A DNA stretch of 64,000 nucleotides from JBBREP01 sp963716525. GTDB lineage: Bacteria; Actinomycetota; Acidimicrobiia; IMCC26256; PALSA-610. The position numbers were made by a program, and so were the translations under genes. Shown in pieces: positions 8,783 to 17,483 of this stretch. Under the pieces are notes generated by a model. It saw only the letters and a program-made list of their open reading frames with translations. It had not been told where the DNA came from and searched no databases. The stretch is taken from positions 1,302,001 through 1,366,000 of the forward strand of contig OY970315.1 in the NCBI GenBank assembly GCA_963716525.1. The letters are read 5' to 3'. How positions within the stretch are numbered: the stretch's first letter is position 1; every line of letters starts with the position of its first letter.

Positions 8783-10225
8783 TCAGCAGTTCGCGAAGGC
8801 TGCGCGCGGGCCCGCCGGTCGCGCCACCGGCGGGTCGGCGAGCCAGCGAGTGGCCTCGGAGGGGTCGAGCGCCATGCTCCACAAGGCGCCCTGACCGTAA
8901 TGGCAGCCTGCCGCTCGGAGCTCCTGGAGTTGGTCGTCGCGCTCGATGCCGACCGCGACCAGGCCGAGTCCGAAGTGCCGCGCGAGGGAAGCGATCGAGC
9001 GCACGAGCGACGTATCTCGTGGATCCCGCGGGAGTCCTCTCACGAATGTCGGGTCGAGCTTCAACGCGCTGACGGGGAGCTCGCGCAGGTTGCGCAGCGA
9101 GAAGCAGCGGGTGCCGAAGCCGTCGAGCACCACCCTGACACCGAGCACGTGCAAACGGCACAGCGCGCCCGACGTCCTCTCGACCTCGTCGGCCAGCACG
9201 CTCTCGTTGATCTCGAGGTGCAGCAGATGCGGCGGAACGCCTGTCGTCTCGAGTGCGCCGGCGACTCTCGACCAGAGGGCACCTCTGGTGAGCTGGTGGG
9301 GCGAGACGTTGATTGCCATCCAGAGCTCCTCGTCGGCGAGACCGGCCGACCGCCAGCACGCGAGGCGGTCGAGCGCTTCCCGCAGCACCCAGGCGCCGAT
9401 CGGGGCGATGAGCCCGCATCGTTCGGCGATGGGGACGAACTCGCGTGGAGGCACCTCGCCGAGATCCCGGTGCGACCAGCGGAGCAGCGCTTCCCACCCG
9501 ACCGTCCGCTCGTCACTGAGCGCGACGACGGGTTGGAACTCGAGCCGTAGCTCGCCGCGTTCGCACACGCCGCGCAGTGCTTCCTCGATCTCGAGTGTGC
9601 GGCGACACTGCCGGCGGAGGCGCTCATCGAAGATCTCCGTGGATGACGGACCTCGTGCCTTTGCGCCGTGCATGGCGACATCGGCGTCGCGCAGCATGGT
9701 TCGGGAGGTCGCGCCCGTGCCACTGATAGCGATTCCCGCGCCGACCGTCACATACACGGGACGGCCTTGCACGGTAAGGGGCGCCTCCACTGCGAGGCCC
9801 ACCGCGTCCGCGAGGCGCTGCGCGTCAGCCGCATTCGCGACGCCCTCCCAGAGGACGACGAACTCGTCGCCGCCGAACCGATACACCGTGGCGGAGCGCA
9901 GCTCGGTGCGCAGACGGTCGGCGACCGCCACGAGCAGTTCGTCGCCGGCAAGGTGACCGAGGCTGTCGTTGACCATCTTGAACTGATCGATGTCGACGAA
10001 CGCGGCGGCGACACTCCGTCCGGCTTCGGCTCTTCGGAGCGCGTCGGCGACACCCCGTTCCAGCAACACCCGATTGGGGAGCCCGGTCAACGGATCATGG
10101 AGGGCCTGGAACTCCAGCGCGGCGTCCGGACCGGTCCGGGCGGCGACGACACCGCAACCGGCGCCGGGTACACCGTACCCAAGATCGATCGTACGGGCCG
10201 GCGGCGGGCGGTCGTATATCAACAT
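8783..10225 (-). CDS. GGDEF-EAL protein: intact diguanylate cyclase domain, degenerate EAL domain
   Basis: 480 residues, no membrane segment or recognisable sensory domain. The GGDEF domain (about 37-195) has DPLTGLPNR, DIDQFKMVNDSLGH and a perfect GGDEF at 118-122. The RxxD inhibitory site is not conserved. The EAL domain (about 210-470) keeps EAL (245-247), N306, E338, D368 and K389. The DDFGTG loop reads D368-G-F-G-T-R, losing the second Asp. The canonical AEGVE reads A-V425-G-I-E, losing the Glu described as general base in RocR-type enzymes. Expected outcome: c-di-GMP synthesis with weak or no hydrolysis, or an EAL used only for binding. GGAG lies 9 bp before the ATG. It is not in the operon of the GT2 gene next door, but c-di-GMP often controls such exopolysaccharide systems. 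Confidence 0.85.
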   Translation of the reverse strand: MLIYDRPPPARTIDLGYGVPGAGCGVVAARTGPDAALEFQALHDPLTGLPNRVLLERGVADALRRAEAGRSVAAAFVDIDQFKMVNDSLGHLAGDELLVAVADRLRTELRSATVYRFGGDEFVVLWEGVANAADAQRLADAVGLAVEAPLTVQGRPVYVTVGAGIAISGTGATSRTMLRDADVAMHGAKARGPSSTEIFDERLRRQCRRTLEIEEALRGVCERGELRLEFQPVVALSDERTVGWEALLRWSHRDLGEVPPREFVPIAERCGLIAPIGAWVLREALDRLACWRSAGLADEELWMAINVSPHQLTRGALWSRVAGALETTGVPPHLLHLEINESVLADEVERTSGALCRLHVLGVRVVLDGFGTRCFSLRNLRELPVSALKLDPTFVRGLPRDPRDTSLVRSIASLARHFGLGLVAVGIERDDQLQELRAAGCHYGQGALWSMALDPSEATRWLADPPVARPAGPRAAFANC

Positions 10226-10511
10226 GTTTGCTCCATTGAGGCGTAGCCCGACGGGTGGGTACCGTGGGCTGCCGTTCCTGCGATCGAGTTCAGCCCGGGA
10301 TGTTCGGGTGAGATCCCCGGTCAGGCTCAGAGATCGGATAATTGAGTCGGGTGCTCGACCGGAAGGAGAAATTGGGAAACGGGGAGCAAGCGAGGATTTA
10401 CCGGCCGCTGAAATTGGGTAAATTGGCGACGCCCACTATCGCCGAAACCGGTTCCTCGAGGTGGTTGAGTGTGAGACGAAGTTGAAGAGAATCTGAAGAT
10501 TGTGGGTCCGT
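10226..10511. other. 286-bp divergent intergenic region, relatively AT-rich
   Basis: It separates the reverse GGDEF-EAL gene from the forward HTH-GAF gene. From about 10310 to 10500 it is clearly less GC-rich than its surroundings (for example AAATTGGGTAAATTGG at 10410-10425). It probably contains both promoters. I could not match it to a c-di-GMP or other known riboswitch, and saw no strong palindrome. Confidence 0.5.
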
Positions 10512-11684
10512 GTGAATCTGAAAGCCGCCGCCCGGGAGCTGGGGTTGCACTACCAGACGGCGTACAAGCTCGTGCGCAGCGGTGAGTTGGTGGCGGTGCG
10601 CGATGGCCGTCGGTACGACATCAGCGAGGCGGCCATTGCGACATGCCAAGCGCGACGCCGGCGGTTCGCCGGCGTGGCTTGGCTACCGAATACAGGCACG
10701 GAGCTCGACGACCTGCATCACCCGCTCGACGAGGTGCGATTGGCCGCGCTCGCGACCCGGTCCACGCCCCACGCCGCGTTCGATCGGGCGGCCGACGTGC
10801 TCACGCACACAGTGGGCGACTCCTGCGTGATTCGTCTGGCGCGCGACGGCGGGTACGACCTCGTCGCCTGCGAGCACGTCGACCCTGAGTGCCACGCGAT
10901 GCTCTGGCACTACTCCTTGGATGCGCACGCGCTGTCGGCGTTGATCGCTCCCGATGCCGTCGAACATCGCAAGGCGTTTGTCGAGCCGATCCTCTCGACC
11001 GACAAGGCGCGCCGGTTCGTCACGCCCGAGACCGAGCAGTACTTCCGGTTCGTCGGCGTGCAGAGCGTCGTCGTCGCTCCGTTCTACGGCGACCTCACAT
11101 GTGGCGTCGTGTACACCGGGCGCAGCGCCGCCGGCCGGCCGTACGCCCCCGCCGACGTGGAGCTCGTCTCCTGCGTCGCAGCCCTTGTGGGCGGCGCGGT
11201 CGCCGCCTCCGAACGTTGGCGCGGTGTGGCCGCGGCGGCATCGTCGGCACGTGATGCGGCGCTCTGCGCCGAGCGAATGCCGGCCTCGCGCACCGATGAC
11301 GTGTGGACCGCAATCTGCGACGCCGGCGGGCGTCTGTGCGACGTTGCCGGGCGCCTCGACAGTTCCGTGCCACTCGATACCGGAGTGCCGTACCTCCGTG
11401 GCATTGCGGCGCCGGCGCGCCGAGCCGAGCTGCAGCGGCTCGACGCGCTCGCGACCGGAACGCTCGAAGTGCTCGACAACGACCTGTTGATCGAGACCCC
11501 GAGAGGTCCCGAGATCCACATCGCGCGCCGCCATGCGTGTCGTGACGAGGCAGGACGCTTGCTCGGCGTCGCGGTTGCCGCTGCCCCCTACCCGCGCGCA
11601 CTGCTCGCCACCCCCGCGTCGCTCACAGCCCCCGGTGACGACGGCAGTGCCGGGGCGGCCGCGCTTGCGGCATCCGTCGGCTGA
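10512..11684 (+). CDS. HTH (excisionase/MerR-like) plus GAF domain regulator
   Basis: 390 residues from a GTG at 10512; a TTG at 10500 in the same frame is an alternative start. The N-terminus (NLKAAARELGLHYQTAYKLVRSGEL, split by no gap, about 1-45) is a helix-turn-helix of the excisionase/DNA-binding-helix type. Residues of roughly 70-235 resemble a GAF sensor domain (FDRAADVLTHTVGDSCVIRL, SVVVAPFYGDLTCGVV). A C-terminal region with no recognised domain follows (LDNDLLIETPRGPEIHIARRH split across strands of beta type). The domain order suggests a small-molecule-responsive transcription factor. The ligand is unknown, and the divergent c-di-GMP gene is a natural candidate target. Confidence 0.65.
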   Translation: MNLKAAARELGLHYQTAYKLVRSGELVAVRDGRRYDISEAAIATCQARRRRFAGVAWLPNTGTELDDLHHPLDEVRLAALATRSTPHAAFDRAADVLTHTVGDSCVIRLARDGGYDLVACEHVDPECHAMLWHYSLDAHALSALIAPDAVEHRKAFVEPILSTDKARRFVTPETEQYFRFVGVQSVVVAPFYGDLTCGVVYTGRSAAGRPYAPADVELVSCVAALVGGAVAASERWRGVAAAASSARDAALCAERMPASRTDDVWTAICDAGGRLCDVAGRLDSSVPLDTGVPYLRGIAAPARRAELQRLDALATGTLEVLDNDLLIETPRGPEIHIARRHACRDEAGRLLGVAVAAAPYPRALLATPASLTAPGDDGSAGAAALAASVG

Positions 11685-11758
11685 GCGTGCGAGGACCTGC
11701 CAAGGCGGTCCGGCGCGAGCATGTCGCGACGTGGATGCACAGCGGGCCGAGCGGCACC

Positions 11759-11780
11759 GTGCCGAGGGATGTCACGGCAC
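11759..11780. terminator. Possible hairpin between convergent genes
   Basis: GTGCCG at 11759-11764 pairs with CGGCAC at 11775-11780 around a 10-nt loop, overlapping the stop codon of the reverse PPOX gene. There is no T-tract, so this is only a weak candidate for termination. Confidence 0.25.
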
Positions 11781-12182
11781 GTACATGGCCTTCGACGGCG
11801 TGACCCGCAGCACCGTGCGCTGCTGCTGGTCGAGGGTCTCGACGAGCGACGCCGGATCGGCCCGCTCGGTGCCCATGAGCATCGCGAACACGTCGGCGGT
11901 CAGCTCGGCGCGCAGCGGGTCGGTGTCGATCGTCTCGGCCTCGCCGTAGACCACGAGGTGGTGGCGCCCGTCGGGCACCGTAAGGCTGACCTTCGGCTGG
12001 CGGCGCGCGTTCTTCCACTTGGCTGTGTACGCCTTGGCCGAGATCACGATGCGTCCCTCGCCGTCGACGACGTAGCCCACCATCGACTGCTGCGGTGAGC
12101 CGTCGGCGCGCCCGGTGGCGAGGACGGCCCAGTTGTGCTCGTCGAGGTACGCCTTGTGCTCGGGATCCCAGGTGTAGCTCAT
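11772..12182 (-). CDS. PPOX-class F420/FMN-dependent split-barrel oxidoreductase
   Basis: 136 residues, the usual length for the small pyridoxamine-5'-phosphate-oxidase-like split-barrel proteins. The pattern HNWAVLATGRADGSPQQSMV, then GRIVISAKAYTAKWKNARR and PKVSLTVPDGRHHLVVYGEA, fits the TIGR03618-type F420 subfamily. These dimeric proteins bind a flavin or deazaflavin and reduce small molecules; the substrate is unknown. The ATG has a GGAG-containing upstream region. It lies downstream of the FAD monooxygenase on the same strand (46 bp gap), so a shared transcript is plausible. Confidence 0.75.
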   Translation of the reverse strand: MSYTWDPEHKAYLDEHNWAVLATGRADGSPQQSMVGYVVDGEGRIVISAKAYTAKWKNARRQPKVSLTVPDGRHHLVVYGEAETIDTDPLRAELTADVFAMLMGTERADPASLVETLDQQQRTVLRVTPSKAMYVP

Positions 12183-12228
12183 CGGCTTCTCCTCCGATTG
12201 TGGTGTGGTCTGCGGTACCGGCCGTCGT

Positions 12229-13985
12229 TCATGGACGGGAAGCGTCGTCTCGGTGCAGGAGCCGGGTCATGGTCTCGCGCAGCGCGGCGGTCGGGTCGTC
12301 GGGCAACTCGTGACTGCGCCAGCCGACGAAGCGGTCGGGCCGCACGAGCACGCAGCCGTGCTCGCCGACCTCGCGCCTGCGGGTCCACTCGCCGAGCATG
12401 TCGTTGTGCTCCTGACCGAGCGCGACCGCATACACAGCGATCGCGACACCGAGCTCCCGGCCGACCGCAGCGGCGGCGTCTTCCCACGGGCGGGGCTCGG
12501 CGCCGGTGATGATCGTGAAACGGTCGTAGGCCGCAAGGTCGAGCGTGGAGATGTCGTGGGTCTGCCGTCCGAGCCGAGCGTGGGGAAGCGGGCTACCGGG
12601 ATGCGTCGACGGCTCGTAGTAGAGCTCGGGATCCCGGGTCGGTACGGGGCACGGCGTGCCGTCGGGTACGACCGCGGCCGACGTGTACTGCTGGCCCATC
12701 TCGACGCCGTGCGCGTTGAACTGCGCGTTCATGACCTCGAGCCCCTTGAACAGGTCGAGCCGGGTCTGCTCGCCGTCGGGTCCGAAGATCTCGTCGAGGT
12801 GCGCCTCGGCCTGCGCTCGCGTCTGGCCCGGTCGTAGGCCGATCGGCGCGAGCCATGCGGCCATCTCGCCGACGCTCTGGTTCGCCCGGTCGATCACCTG
12901 GCGCCCCACCGGGCGGCGCTCGGCGTCGTAGGTGTCGAGCAGCCCCTCGCCCGCCGTGCCGGTGAGCACGAGGTGCAGCTTCCACGCCAGGTTGTACGCG
13001 TCCTGCATGGATGTGTTCGAGCCCAGCCCGTTCGCCGGGGGGTGGCGGTGCGCGGCGTCACCCGCGAGGAACAGACGCCCGCGCTTGTACTGCGCCGCCA
13101 CCACGTGGTTGAACTCCCACTGGCTGATGTGCTTGATGTGTACCTCGACGTCGTCGTCACCGATCGCGGCGCGGACGCGCGGCATCACAGAGTCGTGTGC
13201 GAGGTCGTTCGATTCCATGCCGTGGCGCACGAAGATCGTGCTCCACTCGTTCCACGGTTCGATGCAGGTCCAGATGCTCACGATGTCGTGTCCGCCGGGT
13301 TCGCAGACAACGAAGAGCGCACCCGAGCGATGCGCGGTGTACTGCGCGAGGTCGGCCTCGATCCAAACGGTGATCGCGTTGCCGAGCCCGGCCTCGCCCT
13401 CGAAGTCGAACCCGCCCGCGGTGCCGACGACGGTGCGCGCGCCGTCGCAACCCAATGCGTACTTCGCCACGATCTCGAACGGCTCCTGCGCTTCGCTGGT
13501 CTCGGGGTCGCGCGGTTGCACGATCGCGCGACGCGGTCGCCGTCGTCGCGGATCGAGACGACCTCGTGATAGGTCCGGACGTCGGCACCGAGGGCGCGGC
13601 AGTGCTCGAGCATGATCGGCTCGAGGATGTGCTGGGGGATGTTGCACATCTCGCACGGGCTCGCGGCCCGGTACTCGCCGATGCGGTCGTCGCCGGTGCC
13701 CCACGTCATCATGCGGGACAGCTCGCGACCGGCGAACGCGGTGGCGAACACCTGCTTGCCCATCTGGTGGTGCGGCAGCGCGCGCGCCATGACCCGTTCC
13801 TCGATCCCGAGGTCGCGCAGGATCTCCATGGTGCGCTGGTTCGTGACGTGGGCCCGGGGCGAGTTGGCCGTCGCGTACTTCGTGACGGTGAGCGCCGGCG
13901 TGCCCAGGCGGGCAAGCAGCGCGGTGGCGGTGAGGCCGGCGGGGCCGGCCCCCACGATGAGGACATCCGTCTCGATGGACTCCAC
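12229..13985 (-). CDS. FAD-dependent aromatic hydroxylase, PheA/TfdB-like (frameshifted)
   Basis: Class A flavoprotein monooxygenase of about 585 residues, likely adding a hydroxyl to a phenolic substrate with NAD(P)H and O2. The N-terminus has the Rossmann motif VGAGPAGL (GxGxxG). The middle has ALGCDGARTVV (DG motif). RLFLAGDAAHRHPPANGLG is the second FAD-binding GD motif. A thioredoxin-like C-terminal domain ends in VLVRPDRFVGWRS. The reading frame changes near 13525-13535: the N-terminal part reads EVVSIRDDGDRV, and the rest continues as AIVQPRDPE in another frame (net loss of one base). Both sides are intact, so the break may be a sequence error. It is probably controlled by the TetR gene upstream. 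Confidence 0.78.
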
Positions 13986-14010
13986 GCGCCGGGCCCTTTC
14001 GCTGATCGTA

Positions 14011-14053
14011 TGACAAGCGAAATTGTGGGCCAGGCCAGCTCGCCTGTCAAGTG
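14011..14053. promoter_or_regulatory. Inverted repeat upstream of the FAD hydroxylase, candidate TetR operator
   Basis: TGACAAGCG at 14011-14019 faces CGCCTGTCA at 14041-14049 (8 of 9 positions pair, 21-bp spacing). The right arm extends to CGCCTGTCAAGTG, the near-perfect reverse complement (12 of 13) of CACTTGACAAGCG at 14683-14695 in front of the TetR gene. Matching sites at both promoters suggest one regulator for both. Confidence 0.45.
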
Positions 14054-14075
14054 AAAAGCGAACTCGAAGGGTGGC

Positions 14076-14664
14076 TCACGGTACGAAGAGGCTGGCCACG
14101 AAGTCGGCGTGGCGGGCGACGGCCGCCCGCGGACGCGGGTCGACACCGCTCAGGACCTTGCACTCCGGCGCGACCGCGAAGATGAGCGACGCCGCCCCCA
14201 CGAGCGCGTAGTGCACGTGCGGTCCGATCGTGCGGGGATCGGCGCCCGCGATGTGGACTATGCCGGCGAACCAGGGCCGGATGTGCGTGTCGACGAGCCA
14301 GTGCATGCGGTCGTCGGCGTGGCGGCCGGCGTCGACCATGAAGTGGAACAGCTCCGGATGCGCCGCGCCGAAGTCCACGAAGGCGCGGATCGCGTCGCGG
14401 GCCGCCTCGCGATCCTGCCCGCCGGCGCCCTCGGGGCGCGCTCGGGATCCCCGCCGCGAGCTGGGCGAACACCGCGTCGGCGGCGGCTCGCCACAGGTCG
14501 TCCTTGGATGCGAAGTGATACGCGATGAGGCCCTGGGTCACGCCGGCGGCCGCCGCGATCTCGCGGGTGCTCGCGCCCGCGAAGCCGTGCTCGGCGAACG
14601 CGGCGACGGCCGCCTCGACGATCCGGTGCCGGGTCTGTTCGCGCTGCTCGGCGCGTGTCGTCAT
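14076..14664 (-). CDS. TetR/AcrR family transcriptional regulator (frameshifted)
   Basis: About 195 residues. The N-terminal HTH is typical: RHRIVEAAVAAFAEHGFAG, then STREIAAAAGVTQGLIAYHFASKDDL. The ligand-binding part (DFGAAHPELFHFMVDAG through LIFAVAPECKVLSGVDP) is read in another frame. The break lies near 14440-14460 (net gain of one base). It sits between the FAD hydroxylase and the divergent AhpD genes and probably represses one or both. Shared TTGACAAGCG-type sites flank it. Confidence 0.75.
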
Positions 14665-14682
14665 GCCCCCATTCTAACTGGT

Positions 14683-14715
14683 CACTTGACAAGCGACCGG
14701 AGACCTGATGAGAAT
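14683..14715 (+). promoter_or_regulatory. Promoter with candidate operator for the AhpD pair
   Basis: TTGACA at 14686-14691 is a perfect -35 box. GAGAAT at 14710-14715 is a possible -10 box (18-bp spacer). The -35 box lies inside CACTTGACAAGCG, flanked by GGTC and GACC arms (14680-14699), a plausible TetR site. The first AhpD gene has a strong AAAGGAG at 14736-14742. Confidence 0.45.
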
Positions 14716-14748
14716 CACTGGTCGGACGAACAACCAAAGGAGTCCGCC

Positions 14749-15336
14749 ATGAGCCGGGTTGCCGCGATGCGCCGCGAGGAGCGGCCGGACCTCGCGGGCC
14801 TCTTCGAGGTCTACGAGCAGATCATGGGCTTCGTGCCCGGCACGGTGTTCACGATGGCCCGCGTGCCCGGACTGGCCGAGGGCTACGCCGGCGTGGCCTA
14901 CGCGGCCGCAATGAACGGCCTCATCTCGGAAGAGCTGGCCCAGCTCGTGGCGAACATCACGAGCGTGGCGGCCGGCTGCAGCTACTGCCAGGCGCACACG
15001 GCCGCGCACGCCGAGCACCTCGGCGTGGCCGACGACAAGCTCGCCGACCTCTGGTCCTTCGAGACGAGCGACCGTTTCGACGACGCCGAACGGGTGGCGC
15101 TGCGGCTCGCGCTGCACGCCGGCCAGCAACCGAACGCGGTCACCGATGGCGACATCGACGCGTGCCGCGTCCATTACACCGACGATCAGATCACCGCGAT
15201 CGTCGCCGTGTGCGCGCTGTTCGGATTTCTCAACCGCTGGAACGACACGCTCGCGACGACGCTCGAACCGATCCCCCTCGCCACGGCCCGGCGCGTGCTC
15301 GCGCCGCAGGGCTGGGACGCCGGGATCCACTCCTGA
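14749..15336 (+). CDS. AhpD-like / carboxymuconolactone decarboxylase-family protein, copy 1
   Basis: 195 residues, all-alpha AhpD fold. The redox motif is AAGCSYCQAHTAAHAEHLGV: a CxxC followed by His, the alkylhydroperoxidase core. MGFVPGTVFTMARVPGL near the start is typical of the peroxidase-related subgroup. It likely acts as a thiol-dependent peroxidase or oxidative-stress protein, though this family also includes ring-opening decarboxylases. ATG start with AAAGGAG 6 bp upstream. It shares an operon with its paralogue, whose ribosome binding site overlaps this stop codon. Confidence 0.78.
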   Translation: MSRVAAMRREERPDLAGLFEVYEQIMGFVPGTVFTMARVPGLAEGYAGVAYAAAMNGLISEELAQLVANITSVAAGCSYCQAHTAAHAEHLGVADDKLADLWSFETSDRFDDAERVALRLALHAGQQPNAVTDGDIDACRVHYTDDQITAIVAVCALFGFLNRWNDTLATTLEPIPLATARRVLAPQGWDAGIHS

Positions 15337-15346
15337 GGAGGGTGTC

Positions 15347-15935
15347 GTGACCCGCATCGCACCAATTCCGCCTGAACAACTCGCCGACTACGCCGAAGGC
15401 TTCGCCGCCGTCGAGGCGTTCATGGGTTTCGTGCCCAGCTCCCTCTCCGTGATGGCGCGCGTGCCTGGACTGCTCGACGGCTTCACGCGGCTCACCGCGA
15501 CCGTGTTCCTCAACGATCTGCTGCCCATCGACCTGAAGCAGCTCATCGGATCGATGGCGAGTGCGGGGGCGGGGTGCCGCTACTGCCAGGCGCACACGGC
15601 CGCGCATGCCGAGCACCTCGGCGTGGCCGGCGAGAAGCTCGCCGAGCTCTGGTCGTTCGAGACGAGTGACCGTTTCGACGATGCCGAACGGGCGGCGTTG
15701 CGGCTCGCGTTCCACTCGGGGCAGCACCCGAACGCGGTCACCGACGCCGACATCGACGCGTGCCGCGCGCACTGGACCGACGAGCAGATCGTCGCGATCG
15801 TCGCCGTGTGCGCCGTGTTCGGCTACCTCAACCGCTGGAACGACACGATGGCGACGACGCTCGAAGCCGTGCCACGCGGCGTCGGCGGAGCGGCTCCTCG
15901 CGCCGCAGGGCTGGGAGATCGGCAAGCACGCATGA
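15347..15935 (+). CDS. AhpD-like protein, copy 2 (frameshifted near its end)
   Basis: Paralogue of the preceding gene with the same CxxC core (GCRYCQAHTAAHAEHLGV) and long identical stretches (LWSFETSDRFDDAER, LNRWNDT). GTG start with GAGGAGG just upstream. Aligning the two copies base by base after CTCGAA shows one extra base here around 15872-15885. The conserved C-terminus (AERLLAPQGWEIGKHA) is therefore in the +1 frame. With this corrected it ends at 15935, overlapping the next start as ATGA. The tandem arrangement points to local gene duplication. Confidence 0.75.
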
Positions 15936-16879
15936 GCGAGCACCCCGACACCGTCGTCACGCTCACCGGCACCGGTGTGCCGTTGCCGGCGCCGGGTCGA
16001 GCCGGTCCCGGCACGCTGGTGCGCTACGGCGACGTCGCGCTGCAGTTCGACGCCGGCCGCGGCACGGTGCTCCGGCTCGCCGAGGCGGTGCAGCCACCGA
16101 GCCGCCTGTCCGCGCTGTTCCTCACGCACGTGCACATCGACCATGTCTCCGACGTCGCCGACCTGGCGATGACCCGCTGGATCTTCGACCCACTCGACCC
16201 GGTCGAGATCCTTCCGGTCGTCGCGCCCGAAGGTCCGAGCGCCGATTTCGCCCGCCACCTGTTCGAGGCCTACGCCGGCGACATCGAGGCTCGCACCGCG
16301 GAGCTGCTGAGCGGCCCGCCCGCGATCGTGCTGTCGGCGTTTCCCGTGCGCCCGGAACCGATCGAGGTGTGGCGCCATGGCGACGGCGCCGTCGTCGTCG
16401 AAGCGGTCGGCGTGCACCACGAGCCGTGCCACGGCGCGGTCGCGTACCGCGTCACGACCCCCACTGGTGTCGTCGTGGTGTCGGGCGACACCCGCGTGTG
16501 CGACGAGGTCGAGTCGCTCGCCGCCGGCGCCGACATCGTGGTCCACGAAGCCTGCCGCAGCGCTTCGATGCGGCCCGCGCTCGCTCGGGCCGGCTACGCG
16601 CAGGCGCTGGACTACCACGCCGACACGGTCGCGCTCGGCGCCATGGCGCAGCGTGCGCGCACCCCTCGCCTCGTGCTCACCCATCTGATCCCACCACCCG
16701 CGAGTGCCGCCGACGAGACGGCGTTCGCCGACGACGTGCGCCGGGGCGGCTACACCGGGGAGCTCACAGTGGGTCGCGACCTCTGCAGCGTGGTCGCGCG
16801 TCCGAGCGCGGTCACTCCATCGGGAGCACCGGCGCCGCGCTCGACGGGCGGCGGCGCCGTCGTCGGTACGCTCGACGGG
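15932..16879 (+). CDS. Metallo-beta-lactamase-fold hydrolase (RNase Z-like)
   Basis: About 316 residues of MBL fold. LTHVHIDHVSD is the zinc motif HxHxDH (about residues 65-70). VVVSGDTRVCDE supplies the bridging Asp, and LVLTHLIPP a late His. The long insertion and GTGVPLPAPGRAGPGTLV start resemble the RNase Z/arylsulfatase-like subgroup, so small-molecule ester or phosphodiester hydrolysis is possible. It overlaps copy 2 of AhpD by 4 bp (ATGA). The frame has no stop before the next gene's domain and runs on to 17470. The 3' boundary is therefore set by domain limits and by the leaderless start at 16880, and is uncertain. Confidence 0.65.
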
Positions 16880-17457
16880 ATGAGTGCCGTCGACGACGTG
16901 GCGCGGGCGGTTGCTCTCGTCCGCGATCACGTGCGCGGCCTGGACGATGCCGATCTCGCCCGCACCACGCCGTGTGCCGGGTGGACGGTGCGCGACGTGG
17001 TGTGCCATGTCGCCGGTGTCTACGCCGGGACCGCCGCGGCGCTGCACGGCGCGCGTGTCGACCTCGTTGCCGCGACGGTCGACCTCGGCGACGACGCGGA
17101 GCAGGCGGTGGCGGTGGCCGCGGACGCCATGCTGGCCGCCTGGCGTGAGCCCGGCGCGCTCGACCGTACGCTCGCGACGACGATCCGCGACATGCCGGCC
17201 GCACTCGCGGTTCGGATCGTGGTTGGCGACTCGCTGCTGCACGGATGGGATCTCGCGCGCGTGCTCGACCGGCCGATCGCGATGCCCGACGACCTCGCCG
17301 AAGCCCAACTCGCGATGATGCAGCAGTACTACGACCCCGCGGCGGCGGGCCCGGCCGGGGCTTCGATCTTGCCGTGGAGTGGCCGGACGCCGCGCCGGTG
17401 CAGGAACGCCTCGTCGCACTCTCGGGTCGCAACCCGGGGTGGCCGGCGCGGTCTTGA
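16880..17457 (+). CDS. DinB-like / mycothiol-dependent maleylpyruvate isomerase-type protein, TIGR03086-like (frameshifted)
   Basis: About 192 residues of the four-helix DinB/MDMPI fold. LARTTPCAGWTVRDVVCHV contains the first metal His, and DSLLHGWDLARV has the later His typical of TIGR03086 proteins. The end (EWPDAAPVQERLVALSGRNPGW) is in another frame, so one base appears lost near 17355-17370. TACGCT at 16867-16872 lies 7 bp before the ATG and there is no ribosome binding site. That is a leaderless arrangement and supports a separate gene, although the frame is continuous with the preceding MBL gene. Probably a thiol-transferase-like metalloprotein; the substrate is unknown. Confidence 0.6.
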
Positions 17458-17483
17458 AACCTGGCCCTAGGCCCGGCGCGCGT

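Noticed and set aside
10226..10511. Possible c-di-GMP riboswitch upstream of the HTH-GAF gene
   Set aside because: I could not fit the sequence to GEMM-I or GEMM-II conserved cores; only its AT-richness is unusual.
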